A DNA stretch of 64,000 nucleotides from Fictibacillus aquaticus (GTDB lineage: Bacteria > Bacillota > Bacilli > Bacillales > Fictibacillaceae), in NCBI RefSeq assembly GCF_002245695.1, contig NZ_NOII01000001.1, positions 806,001-870,000 of the forward strand, written 5' to 3'. Below, piece after piece: positions 1-8,549 of this stretch. The translations under genes and the position numbers were made by a program. The notes under the pieces were generated by a model. It saw only the letters and a list, made by a program, of their open reading frames with translations. It searched no databases and was not told the origin of the DNA. How positions within the stretch are numbered: the stretch's first letter is position 1; each line of letters starts with the position of its first letter.

Positions 1-62
1 GAATTGTAAAAGGCGATTATAAAAACCAGCTGCCTAAGCTCTTTGAGGAGGAAACACGATGA
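1..62 (+). CDS. C-terminal end of an upstream gene (partial)
   Basis: The third forward frame is open from the window edge to a TGA at 60-62 and reads IVKGDYKNQLPKLFEEETR. The stop overlaps the ATG of the next gene (ATGA, 59-62), the usual sign of translational coupling, and the ribosome binding site GAGGAGG of the next gene lies inside it. It is therefore probably the last codons of a gene co-transcribed with the sugar transporter. Too little is present to name a family; sugar-metabolism or regulatory genes are common in this position. Confidence 0.55.
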   Translation, partial: IVKGDYKNQLPKLFEEETR

Positions 63-1192
63 AACAATGGAAACCTGCCGCTTCAGCTCTTCTGGCATTC
101 AGCTTGCTGCTTGCCGGCTGTTCAAGTGAACAAGATGCAGTAAACAAACCTGCTGCCGCAAACAAACAAGAAAAAACGGCTGAACCAGCAAAGACTGCCG
201 CGGGTTCTCAAGACTCTAAAGAAATTCCAGAAGCCGTTAAAAAACCTCTTAAGATCGCTGCAGTCGTGCAGCTTTCAATCGGAACCTTCTCCTCACAGTA
301 CGCACAAGGCTTGAAAGAGCAAGTGAGTGAGTTTGGCGGAGATGTTCAAATTTACAACGCGGATAATGATCTGTCGAAAATGGCTTCTTATGTAGAAAAC
401 GCGATCAGCCAGAAGGTTGACGGTATCCTGCTTGACCATGGCCGTGCAGACGCACTTGCACCAAGTGTAAAAAAGGCTGTCGCAGCAGGAATTCCTGTCG
501 TTTCATTCGACAGCGACTTGAACATTCCTGGCGTGACGGTGATCGACCAGGATGATTACAGCCTAGCCTGGAACTCCCTGAGGACAATGGCTCAGGATCT
601 CAACGGCAAAGGCGAGATCGTGTACGTTTGGGTCGGCGGGTTTACACCGATGGAGCGCAGAAATGTCATCTATGAAGCGTTTAAAAAGCGCTATCCGAAC
701 ATTAAAGAAATTGCCCGGTTCGGAAACGCCAGCCAAAACACGGCTCTCGACACACAGTCACAAATGGAAGCCCTGCTTCAAAAGTATCCGAATAAAGGTG
801 ACATCGATGCAGTATTCGCTCCATGGGACGAATTCGCAAAAGGTGCCTCACGGGCAATCAAACAAGCCGGCAGAGATGAAATCAAGGTTTACGGAATCGA
901 TTTGAGTGACGAAGACCTGCAGCTTATTCAAGAAAAAGGCAGCCCGTGGGCCGCGACGGCTGCAACTGATCCGGCTGATGTAGCAAGACTTCAGGTTCGC
1001 TTCTTGTATCAAAAAGTAGCAGGTGAAGAAACACCGCAAGTATACAGTGTCCAGCCTCATCTTGTACAAAAAAGCGCCCTTCCTGAAAAGAAAGTAAGCA
1101 TGGATGACATCGGACAGTACGTAGAGGGCTGGGGAAAATCAGACGCTGCCGTCTCCGCGTGGATGGAAACGCTAAAGAAGGAACAGAAATAG
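59..1192 (+). CDS. Sugar ABC transporter substrate-binding lipoprotein (RbsB-like)
   Basis: Extracytoplasmic binding protein of a ribose/galactose-type ABC importer, 377 aa. The N-terminus is a lipoprotein signal peptide with lipobox LLAGC (Cys about residue 21), followed by a Lys/Ala/Glu-rich linker to about residue 60 and then a type I periplasmic-binding fold. Family marks are the run after KIAAVVQ, the segment DGILLDHGRADAL, IPVVSFDSD and the C-terminal domain motif VYGIDLSDED. The ATG has GAGGAGG nine bases upstream. It is followed directly by the ATPase and permease genes. The ligand cannot be told from sequence: related proteins bind ribose, xylose, allose, inositol or autoinducer-2. 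Family assignment is solid, the ligand open. Confidence 0.88.
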   Translation: MKQWKPAASALLAFSLLLAGCSSEQDAVNKPAAANKQEKTAEPAKTAAGSQDSKEIPEAVKKPLKIAAVVQLSIGTFSSQYAQGLKEQVSEFGGDVQIYNADNDLSKMASYVENAISQKVDGILLDHGRADALAPSVKKAVAAGIPVVSFDSDLNIPGVTVIDQDDYSLAWNSLRTMAQDLNGKGEIVYVWVGGFTPMERRNVIYEAFKKRYPNIKEIARFGNASQNTALDTQSQMEALLQKYPNKGDIDAVFAPWDEFAKGASRAIKQAGRDEIKVYGIDLSDEDLQLIQEKGSPWAATAATDPADVARLQVRFLYQKVAGEETPQVYSVQPHLVQKSALPEKKVSMDDIGQYVEGWGKSDAAVSAWMETLKKEQK

Positions 1193-2697
1193 TGAGCAGT
1201 CTGCAGCTGAGAAATATCAGAAAATCTTTCGGTCGCCAGGACGTACTGAAAGGTGTCAGCTTAACCATTTCCCCAGGTGAAGTGCATGCGCTTTTAGGTG
1301 CCAACGGAGCTGGAAAAAGCACGCTCATGAAAATACTGTCAGGCGATTATTCCAAAGACAGCGGAACGATCACCTTAAACGGTTCAGAAGTTTCCGTTGC
1401 TTCACCGAGAGACGCGATCAGGCTTGGTATTGAGATGGTCGTCCAAGAACCTGACACGGCACTCGTCCCCTCATTAACAGTTGCCGAAAACGTGACAATG
1501 GAGGACCTTCTATCAGGTCCTTCCTTCATCAGCTGGAATAACCGCAGGAAAAAAGCACGCCAGCATCTGCAGCTCGTAGGACTCTCTATTTCTACAGAAA
1601 AATTAATATCTGAATGCTCACTTGCAGAAAAGCAATTGATCCTTCTAGCACGGGCATTGTCCAAACATGCTTCGTTCATCATCCTTGATGAACCGACTGC
1701 GGCACTCAGCCAAAACGAAACAGACCGGCTGTTCTCTGTTATCAATTCTTTAAAAAAGCAAGGCATCGGGTTTGTCTTCATCTCCCATCGCCTTCCTGAA
1801 ATTTTTAAACTGTGCGACCGCATTACCGTTTTAAAGGATGGAAACGATGTTCTTTCGGCTCCAACAACAAGCACGAACGCTGATGAAGTGATTCAGCATA
1901 TGATCGGCGAGCTGCTCATATTGGAAAAAGAGCATGTTACGAATAAAAAAGATGCCGTTCTACTTGAAGCTCATTCTTTCCATGTTCCAAAAACAGGCCA
2001 AAACGTTTCGTTTAAGCTTCATGAAGGTGAAGTCGTCGGAATCGCCGGGTTGGTCGGAGCAGGAAAGACTGAAACCGCCCGTGCTCTATTCGGTGCCGAC
2101 CTTTCACCGGACAGTTTATCTGTACACGGTGTTCAAAAAAGATGGCGTTCACCTAAGGATGCGGTGGCAAACGGTTTGTCTTTTGTGCCAGAAGAAAGGC
2201 GAAAAGAAGGGATTATCACTTCGTTTTCACTGCGTGACAATCTGGCAATCCCATCGTTTTCAAAATTTACGTCAAAAGGATTTTTGTCTTCTTCCTCTAT
2301 TGAAAAGGCAGCAGCTGAATGGATTCAGAAGCTCGGCATTAAAGCCGAAAGCACTTCTGTTCCAGCAGGGCTGCTGAGCGGAGGCAACCAGCAAAAAGCC
2401 GCGATTGGAAAATGGCTGCTTAAAGGCGGAGATATTTTTCTTTTCGATGAGCCGACAAAAGGGATCGACATCGGGGCTAAAGAAGATGTATTCTCTCTCA
2501 TCAAAACGCTTGCTTCTGAAGGAAAAGGCATCCTTTACTTCACAAGTGAACTGAACGAGCTTTTTACGGTTGCTGACAGAATTCTCGTTTTGTATAACGG
2601 TGAAATCACTGCACAGTTTACACGTGAAGAAGCAACTTACGAAAAAATCATGCATGCCGCAACAGGAGGTCAACATGTCACAGCCATTTCTTCATAA
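1192..2697 (+). CDS. Sugar ABC transporter ATP-binding protein, two ATPase domains (RbsA-like)
   Basis: Energises the importer. It is a fused double nucleotide-binding protein typical of the CUT2 group. Domain 1 has Walker A GANGAGKST and Walker B IILDEPTAAL with a degenerate signature (LAEKQ). Domain 2 has a variant Walker A GLVGAGKTE, a good signature LSGGNQQ and Walker B LFDEPTKGID. An upstream GTG at 1159 is in frame, but the GTG at 1192 is preferred: it overlaps the stop of the binding-protein gene by one base and has AAGAAGGA about ten bases upstream, giving a 501-aa product, normal for RbsA. Its end overlaps the start region of the permease gene. Confidence 0.88.
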   Translation: MSSLQLRNIRKSFGRQDVLKGVSLTISPGEVHALLGANGAGKSTLMKILSGDYSKDSGTITLNGSEVSVASPRDAIRLGIEMVVQEPDTALVPSLTVAENVTMEDLLSGPSFISWNNRRKKARQHLQLVGLSISTEKLISECSLAEKQLILLARALSKHASFIILDEPTAALSQNETDRLFSVINSLKKQGIGFVFISHRLPEIFKLCDRITVLKDGNDVLSAPTTSTNADEVIQHMIGELLILEKEHVTNKKDAVLLEAHSFHVPKTGQNVSFKLHEGEVVGIAGLVGAGKTETARALFGADLSPDSLSVHGVQKRWRSPKDAVANGLSFVPEERRKEGIITSFSLRDNLAIPSFSKFTSKGFLSSSSIEKAAAEWIQKLGIKAESTSVPAGLLSGGNQQKAAIGKWLLKGGDIFLFDEPTKGIDIGAKEDVFSLIKTLASEGKGILYFTSELNELFTVADRILVLYNGEITAQFTREEATYEKIMHAATGGQHVTAISS

Positions 2698-3700
2698 GCA
2701 GCAGGAATTATCCCGCCCATCACTAAAAAACAAGATCTATCCGTTTTTGTTCAAATACGGCACATTGATCGTCATTGTGCTGACTGTTATCGTGTTCAGC
2801 TTGCTTAACGACCAGTTTCTTTCTTATAAAAACTTTTCCGATATCCTGCGCAGCATCTCAATCATCACCTTGCTCGCAATCGGAGTCACGATATCGCTCA
2901 TTGTAGGAGGTTTCGATCTTTCGGTTGGCTCCACAGCGAGCCTTGCGACCGTAACAAGTGCTGCCGCACTCGTGCTTTACAGACAGGAAACGATTGTAGC
3001 ATTATTGATCCCCCTAGCTGTAGGCCTTTGTGTCGGACTGCTGAATGCATTTCTGGCAGTTAAGGTCCGCCTTCCGGATATGCTTGCTACACTTGCCGTA
3101 ATGTATATCGTGAACGGCCTTCACCTGACCTTTACGAAAGGATTTTCTATCTATAACAACATGCCGCTCGGCAGCGGAGAAACAGCACCGGGCGTTTTTC
3201 TTCCTTCTTTTCTGTTCATCGGACAAGGAGAAGTATTTTCCGTCCCGATGCCCGTCATCATCATGCTCGTCGCAGTCATTGCCGTCCATATCTTCCTTCG
3301 TTTTTCACGGCCGGGCCGGCTGCTCTATGTAACAGGAGGCAATGAAGAAGCAGCCAGACTTTCAGGTGTACCGGTTAAGCGATATAAGATGTACGCATAC
3401 TTGCTCTCTTCCTTCTTTGCGTCTCTTGCCGGTATCGTTCTGGCTTCAAGGATCGGGACCGGCCAAGTTTCTGCAGGTGCTCCTCTTTTAATGGATGGCG
3501 TTGCCGCAGCATTTATTGGGTTTTCTGTTTTTGGAGCGAATAAGCCAAATGTGGTCGGAACGTTTTTCGGAGCGGTGCTTATCGGAGTTCTCTTGAACGG
3601 GCTGACCATGCTCAATGTCCCTTATTACGCACAAGACATCGTTAAAGGTTCCATCCTCATCGGTGCTCTTGCATTTATGTATTATGCAAAAAGGAACTGA
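2675..3700 (+). CDS. Sugar ABC transporter permease (RbsC-like)
   Basis: Membrane component of the importer, about 341 aa from the ATG at 2675, which has a strong AGGAGGT four bases before it and overlaps the end of the ATPase gene by 23 bases. An upstream in-frame start at 2570 would lie inside the ATPase gene without a ribosome binding site. The protein is mostly hydrophobic with about eight to ten membrane segments, and carries the CUT2 permease motif GGFDLSVGS near residue 75 and the conserved GGNEEAARLSGV loop. It closes the transporter operon; no clear intrinsic terminator follows before the repeat at 3722. Confidence 0.88.
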   Translation: MSQPFLHKQQELSRPSLKNKIYPFLFKYGTLIVIVLTVIVFSLLNDQFLSYKNFSDILRSISIITLLAIGVTISLIVGGFDLSVGSTASLATVTSAAALVLYRQETIVALLIPLAVGLCVGLLNAFLAVKVRLPDMLATLAVMYIVNGLHLTFTKGFSIYNNMPLGSGETAPGVFLPSFLFIGQGEVFSVPMPVIIMLVAVIAVHIFLRFSRPGRLLYVTGGNEEAARLSGVPVKRYKMYAYLLSSFFASLAGIVLASRIGTGQVSAGAPLLMDGVAAAFIGFSVFGANKPNVVGTFFGAVLIGVLLNGLTMLNVPYYAQDIVKGSILIGALAFMYYAKRN

Positions 3701-3721
3701 TCTAGAAATCAGTGAAGAAGT

Positions 3722-4040
3722 TGATCTCCGTTTCAGGTGCACGCTTTCCGCGGGGCGTGGCGAAAAGCAGAAACGGCTCGTTCAGCCCCGACCAGCAAAA
3801 GGGAAAGGGGCCGGTAAGTCGCTCTTTGACTTATTGGACACTTGCCCTTTTGACCTCGAGGGGCTAGCCGTTTTCTGCTGGACAAGTGAGCCCTCTCGTC
3901 GCTACGCGCCATTGAGAGGTCTCACCTTCCCGCTTGTCCCGCAGGATAAGGAAGTAACGCAGCAAGACATCGCACGAAGAAAATGTGAACTTCATTTTCG
4001 AGGAGTCGGCACCTTACACTCCAATCAACTTTATCCAATG
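3722..4040 (+). repeat. Interspersed intergenic repeat, copy A (long form)
   Basis: About 320 bases with no credible gene. Nearly the same sequence recurs in the same orientation at 47410-47732 (copy C), and a shorter version in opposite orientation at 4277-4485 (copy B). Shared landmarks are CTTTCCGCGGGGCGTG near the start, a GTGAGCCC...GGTCTCACC inverted pair in the middle, GAAGAAAATGTG...TTCATTTTCGAGGAGTC, and a CCAATCA-type end. Related GC-richer repeats occur between genes in many Bacillaceae; the mechanism that spreads them is not known to me. Long forms A and C hold an extra segment (3760-3885) absent from B. Confidence 0.85.
3766..3879 (+). other. Nested hairpin segment inside repeat copy A
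   Basis: Four concentric inverted-repeat pairs can be read: AGCAGAAACGGCT (3766-3778) with AGCCGTTTTCTGCT (3866-3879); the CAGCCCCG region (3783-3790) with CGAGGGGCT (3857-3865); CAAAAGGG (3796-3803) with CCCTTTTG (3845-3852); and CCGGTAAGTC (3811-3820) with GACTTATTGG (3828-3837), the last with two G-U pairs. Together they form one long rod about 114 bases in extent. Copy C keeps the inner three pairs, while its outermost arm is altered. Nothing here shows whether it acts as RNA or as DNA. Confidence 0.6.
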
Positions 4041-4183
4041 GTGAATTCAAGATGATTAAGCGATTCTAATGAAAGATCCAACTAGCAACTTAAGAAGAAT
4101 GGCAACTCATGGTTTAAGCTTTAATTCTTCAAGGACAATCAAGCCGAACTTTCTAAAAGCAATTGATGGCAACCATTTTTCAA

Positions 4184-4215
4184 GGGCATCACATGTAATG
4201 ATTCATGTGATGCCC
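4184..4215. repeat. Perfect 12-bp inverted repeat
   Basis: GGGCATCACATG (4184-4195) and CATGTGATGCCC (4204-4215) are exact complements around an 8-base loop. It is followed by ATGATTTTTG, so it could act as a weak terminator, but the T-run is short and displaced. It lies between repeat copies A and B in a stretch with no convincing gene. Confidence 0.5.
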
Positions 4216-4276
4216 ATGATTTTTGCCCTTGTCTTCTGGCTTGTTTCTATTTTTTTTGCAAACAAAATTTGTTTGT

Positions 4277-4485
4277 GATTGGAGCGGAAGGGTGCGAGAC
4301 TCCTCGAAAATGAACTTCACATTTTCTTCGTGCGATGAGTCGCTGCTGGAGCCTTCCTTGTCCTGCGGGGCGAGCGGGAAGGTGAGACCCTTTAGGGCGC
4401 GTAGCGGCAAAGGGGCTCACCGCACGCCCCGCGGAAAGCTCAGCACCCTGGAGCGGAGATCACCACTCCACCCTGCTGTCTTTTT
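4277..4485 (-). repeat. Interspersed intergenic repeat, copy B (short form)
   Basis: The reverse complement of this stretch matches copy A from GATCTCCG...CTTTCCGCGGGGCGTG through GTGAGCCC and GGTCTCACC to CATTTTCGAGGAGTC and the CCAATCA end. It lacks the roughly 126-base hairpin segment, so it shows what an unoccupied copy looks like. It faces copy A across about 235 bases. The edge at 4259-4275 is a small palindrome, CAAACAAAATTTGTTTG. Confidence 0.8.
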
Positions 4486-4567
4486 CTTTTGCTCATTTCT
4501 TAAAAGTGCTGAATATCTTTCGCTCTTCTAAAGGAATGCTAAAGAGAAGTGTGGGAGGTGGTATTTT

Positions 4568-5911
4568 ATGAATAAAAACGGCTGCAGTACTAATGCACCT
4601 GCTGGAGAATTAAAATGGTGGCAGCTCTCATTGATCGGAGTCGGCTGTATTATCGGCACCGGTTACTTTCTTGGTTCAGGGATTGCCATTCAAAAGACAG
4701 GGCCTTCTGTTCTATTATCATACCTTCTCGCTGCAATCTGTACATACATTGTATACAGCGCTTTAGCACGTATGTCCTCTTCTGATCCTCAGAAAGGATC
4801 CTTTTGCGCATATTCGGAAAAAGCGTTCGGCAAATGGGCCGGCTTCAGCTGCGGATGGGTATATTGGACATCTGAAACATTGATTGCGGGAAGCCAGCTT
4901 ACTGCTCTATCTATCTTTTCACGCTTTTGGTTCCCTCATGTACCGCTTTGGATGTTTGCAGCCGGTTATGCAGCTGCGGCTCTTGCAGTGGTGATCGCTG
5001 GAACGAAAGGGTTCGAACGGGCAGAAAATATCTTTGCTATCATAAAAATAGCAGCAATCCTTATGTTCATCATCATTGCAGCTCTTGCTCTTTCAGGTTT
5101 AATAAACGGAGACGGTTTCAAGCCCTCACTGCCAGGTACAACAGAAGGCTTCTTTCCGAATGGATTCTCAGGATGGTGGGCCTCTCTGCTATTAGCTTTT
5201 TATGCATTTGGCGGTATCGAGATCATGGGATTGATGGCCATCAAGCTGAAGAACAAAGAGGACTCACTTAAGGCAGGGCGGATCATGCTCCTCGTTCTTG
5301 CCGTGATCTATACACTTTCAATCGGCCTCGCTGTCACGATGGTCTCTTGGAACGTGTTTAATGAAAAAGAAAGTCCGTTCGTGACTGCACTGCAAAACTT
5401 TGATCTTCCTTTCTTTCCGCATGTATTCAATGGCGCACTCCTTATCGCTGGATTCTCTACGATGGCTGCATCACTTTTTGCAGTGATATCCCTTCTAATT
5501 ACTCTCGCAGAAGGAGGAAATGCCCCAGAGATTTTTAAGAAAGGAAAAAAAATCAAGGATATTCCTTGGCCTTCTCTTTTGCTAACCGCAGCAGGAATCA
5601 GTTTTTCAATCATACTTTCACTGCTGATGCCAGGAAAAGTATATGAATACTTGACGACAGGTGCTGGCCTCATGCTGCTCTATAATTGGGCGTTCATTCT
5701 GTTATCATCATTAAAGATAATGCAACATTCAGGCTTTGCAAAAATAAAGCATGGGGCAGGATTTTTGTTCATTTTTGCAGCAGTCAGCGGGACTTGCATC
5801 GAGAGGACAACACGAACAGGTTTTTTCTTCAGCGTATTCTTTTTAATTGTGATCGGCCTTGTTCTGCTTAAGATGAGAACATATTGGAAACAAGAGTATT
5901 CACAAAAATAA
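4568..5911 (+). CDS. APC-family amino acid permease
   Basis: Predicted cytoplasmic-membrane amino acid transporter, 447 aa, about twelve membrane helices. The first helix carries the glycine-rich APC motif GVGCIIGTGYFLGSG (residues about 24-38), and residues near 215-230 have the SLLLAFYAFGGIEIMG segment typical of the amino acid transporter branch. The ATG has GGGAGGTGG upstream. It resembles the YbxG/AapA-like permeases of Bacillus; the substrate cannot be assigned. It is a single gene, convergent with the following minus-strand gene, with a shared terminator region at 5906-5952. Confidence 0.85.
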   Translation: MNKNGCSTNAPAGELKWWQLSLIGVGCIIGTGYFLGSGIAIQKTGPSVLLSYLLAAICTYIVYSALARMSSSDPQKGSFCAYSEKAFGKWAGFSCGWVYWTSETLIAGSQLTALSIFSRFWFPHVPLWMFAAGYAAAALAVVIAGTKGFERAENIFAIIKIAAILMFIIIAALALSGLINGDGFKPSLPGTTEGFFPNGFSGWWASLLLAFYAFGGIEIMGLMAIKLKNKEDSLKAGRIMLLVLAVIYTLSIGLAVTMVSWNVFNEKESPFVTALQNFDLPFFPHVFNGALLIAGFSTMAASLFAVISLLITLAEGGNAPEIFKKGKKIKDIPWPSLLLTAAGISFSIILSLLMPGKVYEYLTTGAGLMLLYNWAFILLSSLKIMQHSGFAKIKHGAGFLFIFAAVSGTCIERTTRTGFFFSVFFLIVIGLVLLKMRTYWKQEYSQK

Positions 5912-5952
5912 AAAGCTGGCTTTAGAAGCGCCAATCCGCCTCTTAGCCAGCC
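5906..5952 (-). terminator. Terminator between permease and EAL gene
   Basis: GCTGGCT (5915-5921) pairs with AGCCAGC (5945-5951). On the minus strand the stem is followed by a T-rich run, so it serves mainly the c-di-GMP gene; it may act in both directions. Confidence 0.6.
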
Positions 5953-5959
5953 ATTTAAT

Positions 5960-7765
5960 TTATGCTTCCAGTAAGCAGCGCACTGCTGCTGATTCCACCG
6001 GTTTGCTGATCACATACCCTTGAATATGATGGCAGCCAAACTGCTTCAATAACTCCATCTGCTCGGGTGTTTCGACCCCTTCTGCCACTACATCAACGGA
6101 CAGTACCTGGCACATTGTGATGATTGCTTTAACAATTGCTATATCTGTTTTATTCGATCCATTGTTCAATAAGTTTTGAATAAAAGTCTGGTCGATCTTT
6201 AATATATCGATCGGCAGATCTTTAATATAACTGAGTGCACTGTAGCCTGTGCCAAAGTCATCGATGGAAAGTTTGACGCCGAGCGCTTTAAGTTCTTTCA
6301 TAATGTTCAGACTGTGCTGAACGTTTTCGATCATGATCGTTTCAGTCAGTTCCAGATGAAGGTACTTCGGCTGAAGTCCCGCTGTCTCCAGTGCCTCTTT
6401 CACTTCATAAATAAAATTAAGGTTTTGCAGCTGCCTTCCGGAAACGTTTACAGAAACTGACAGATGATCATAACCTTTATTATGCCAATCTTTTAGCTGC
6501 CTGCACGCTTCGAAAAGCACATACTTGCCAATTTCACAAATTACTCCCATCTCTTCTGCGACAGGAATGAATTCTCTAGGAGAGATAATACCATGAAGCG
6601 GATGATTCCAGCGAATAAGCGCTTCAAAACCTGAGATGCGGCTGTCATGCAAGCAGTACTGTGGCTGATAATATATCATCATTTCATTCTTTACGACTGC
6701 ATGCCGCAAATAGCTTTCAAGCTGCAGCCTTTCGATCCTGAACTGATTCATCTCGCCTTTAAAGAACTCCGTTTCGCTTCTTCCCTTCTTTTTAGCGCGG
6801 TGAAGAGCGATGTCCGCATTTTTGATAAGACTGTCAGAGGATGCTCCATCCTGCGGAAAAATACTTACCCCAACAGAAGCGGTTACCATAAACTCTTGAT
6901 CTCCAAATGTATATGGAATAGCGATCGCTTTTTGAATGTCCTCAACTGTCTCGTTCACTTCTTCCATACACTTAAAATCATGCAGAAGGAAGATAAATTC
7001 ATCTCCTGAAAATCGGCTGAGCATCCCTTTATTCTTGGCTGTAATTTTCATCTGTACTGCAGCATGCTGCAGCACTTGATCCCCAGACTGATGACCGAGA
7101 CTTTCGTTGATAACACTGAACTGGTCGATATCAACAAATAAAACTGCGATCGGCTTGCCAGTCTCTGTACGCTGGTGGATCAGTTCATTCAATCTCTCTT
7201 CCAGGAGGATCCGATTCGGCAGACCTGTTAATGCATCATGATAAGCAAGCCGGGCAATTGTTTCCTCCGCCTTCTTCTGCCATGTAATGTTCTTTCCAAT
7301 TCCAAAGACCCCGGCTACTTCCCCATTTAAAATAATAGGGATGTTTGTTATGCTGAGCAGCAAATACTCACCATTTTTATGGCGGATTTTTGCTGTATAA
7401 GACTGCGGCTTCTCTTTGACCGCTTCCTTAAAATAAGCAATAACTCTCGCTCTGTCCTCTTCTGGCAGATAAGAATCGGCACTAGTACCCAAAATCTCCT
7501 CCTGGCTGTATCCGAGCATCTTCGTTAAGGATGGGTTGGTGCTAGTAATTTTCCCATTCAAGTTCATCGAATAAACAACATCTGGATTGTGATCGAACAA
7601 AGATTGGTAGCGCTGCTCTGTTTCCTGAAGGTTTGCGCTCAATACTTCCATCTTTTCAGTACTCGCTTTAATCAGATGTGAAAGAGCCCGAAGCTGATCC
7701 AATTCCGTTTCGTCTCCATCGCTTTGCAAGCTATTTTCGTTTTCTATACGTGCCAGTGTCCCCAA
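5960..7765 (-). CDS. PAS-GGDEF-EAL protein, c-di-GMP turnover
   Basis: About 601 aa without membrane segments. After a short coiled N-terminus come a PAS domain with its PAC motif (about residues 50-170, PDVVYSMNLNGK), a GGDEF domain (about 175-340) and an EAL domain (about 350-600). The cyclase signature reads SGDEF, a variant sometimes still active. The EAL domain keeps its catalytic residues: EALIRW, the Asn of VNVSGRQL, LTET, DDFGTGYS, the Lys of KIDQTFI and AEGVET. It is therefore most likely a sensor-controlled phosphodiesterase, with cyclase activity possible. Start choice: a GTG at 7774 overlaps GAGAGG, while the TTG at 7765 has GAGAGGTG six bases upstream and is preferred. Confidence 0.9.
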   Translation of the reverse strand: MGTLARIENENSLQSDGDETELDQLRALSHLIKASTEKMEVLSANLQETEQRYQSLFDHNPDVVYSMNLNGKITSTNPSLTKMLGYSQEEILGTSADSYLPEEDRARVIAYFKEAVKEKPQSYTAKIRHKNGEYLLLSITNIPIILNGEVAGVFGIGKNITWQKKAEETIARLAYHDALTGLPNRILLEERLNELIHQRTETGKPIAVLFVDIDQFSVINESLGHQSGDQVLQHAAVQMKITAKNKGMLSRFSGDEFIFLLHDFKCMEEVNETVEDIQKAIAIPYTFGDQEFMVTASVGVSIFPQDGASSDSLIKNADIALHRAKKKGRSETEFFKGEMNQFRIERLQLESYLRHAVVKNEMMIYYQPQYCLHDSRISGFEALIRWNHPLHGIISPREFIPVAEEMGVICEIGKYVLFEACRQLKDWHNKGYDHLSVSVNVSGRQLQNLNFIYEVKEALETAGLQPKYLHLELTETIMIENVQHSLNIMKELKALGVKLSIDDFGTGYSALSYIKDLPIDILKIDQTFIQNLLNNGSNKTDIAIVKAIITMCQVLSVDVVAEGVETPEQMELLKQFGCHHIQGYVISKPVESAAVRCLLEA

Positions 7766-7892
7766 AGAAAACACCTCTCTGTCATTTACGAATATTTTAC
7801 TTCACTTAGACCATAAGACATCATCACTATACTATCGTCACAAACCTTTGAAACTTTAGTCCCGGTGGATACAGCTCGGGAAATGCATTCTT

Positions 7893-7961
7893 GGGGGTAC
7901 GGTACTGCACTAAGTAAAGTGCCAGAACCATGCTCTTTATCTCTCATGAGTACCGTACCCC
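7893..7961. repeat. 13-bp inverted repeat enclosing a small hairpin
   Basis: GGGGTACGGTACT (7894-7906) and AGTACCGTACCCC (7949-7961) are perfect complements. Directly inside lies a second hairpin, GCACT (7907-7911) with AGTGC (7918-7922). The core GGTACGGTAC is shared with the terminator at 54871-54915. It lies between the divergent EAL promoter region and the yisL terminator, so it is not in a position to terminate either gene. Confidence 0.55.
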
Positions 7962-7970
7962 ATAAAAGAC

Positions 7971-8007
7971 AAAAAAACCCCGCTGGCCGTATTGGTCAGC
8001 GGGGTTT
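7971..8007 (-). terminator. Terminator of yisL
   Basis: Hairpin AACCCCGCTGGCC / GGTCAGCGGGGTT with a run of T on the minus strand, about 40 bases past the yisL stop. Confidence 0.85.
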
Positions 8008-8048
8008 ACATGATTTTATGTGCTTTGTTTATTACTCAAGTTGTTGAA

Positions 8049-8402
8049 CTAGAGAACCATCCAGCCGTAGTACATAGTGAGCAGGAACGTAATCCAGAAG
8101 AACACCCAGTTCATGAACTTTGTTTCTCCGCGTTTTTTCTGTACAAGAATAATTTCCATCAGACCGATAACAGATAAGCCAAGAATCATTTTTACAACTA
8201 AAGGTCCTCTGTTCACGATTGTTGGATCTGTAAAGTAGTCAAAAATCATTTTTCCGCCTGTTCCGAGTATCAAAAGGTACATCAGGCGTGTGATCATGTG
8301 AAAAATTTTCGATTTTTTTTGATCGCCTTTTTTGTATAGCATATAAGCTACAGCAAAAAACACGACAGCAAGAAGCCATGAAGTAACGTGAGCATGCGTC
8401 AT
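8049..8402 (-). CDS. yisL: YisL family membrane protein (UPF0344/DUF1516)
   Basis: 117-aa protein with four predicted membrane helices and the family layout MTHAHVTSW at the start, a basic loop KKGDQKKSK, then HMITRLMYLLILGTGG. Length and arrangement match B. subtilis YisL (118 aa). Its function is not known. The ATG has AGGAGG upstream on the minus strand. It is a single gene with its own terminator. Confidence 0.85.
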   Translation of the reverse strand: MTHAHVTSWLLAVVFFAVAYMLYKKGDQKKSKIFHMITRLMYLLILGTGGKMIFDYFTDPTIVNRGPLVVKMILGLSVIGLMEIILVQKKRGETKFMNWVFFWITFLLTMYYGWMVL

Positions 8403-8506
8403 AAATATTTCCTCCTATGTATAATCCTCCATAACACTATACCACGAAACCCCGGACTATAGACAAGCATACTGCATAACCGCTGTCACGAAAGCCTTTT
8501 CATTGC

Positions 8507-8512
8507 TATAAT
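8507..8512 (+). promoter_or_regulatory. Candidate -10 element of rocD
   Basis: TATAAT at 8507-8512, 38 bases before the rocD start codon. The CTGTCA eighteen bases further upstream is only a weak -35 match. No sigma-54 (TGGCA-N-TTGC) promoter of the kind used by B. subtilis roc genes is seen. Confidence 0.35.
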
Positions 8513-8549
8513 GATTATGGAAGTTATCCAATAGATTAGAGGTGTTCTC

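Noticed and set aside
3615-4055. 146-codon frame across repeat copy A
   Set aside because: It starts inside the permease gene and is formed by the GC-rich repeat; the same frame is not kept in copy C.
4069-4278. 69-codon plus-strand frame with a hydrophobic C-terminus between repeat copies A and B
   Set aside because: No ribosome binding site, it contains a perfect hairpin, and it runs into repeat B. It may be a remnant, but I cannot support it as a gene.
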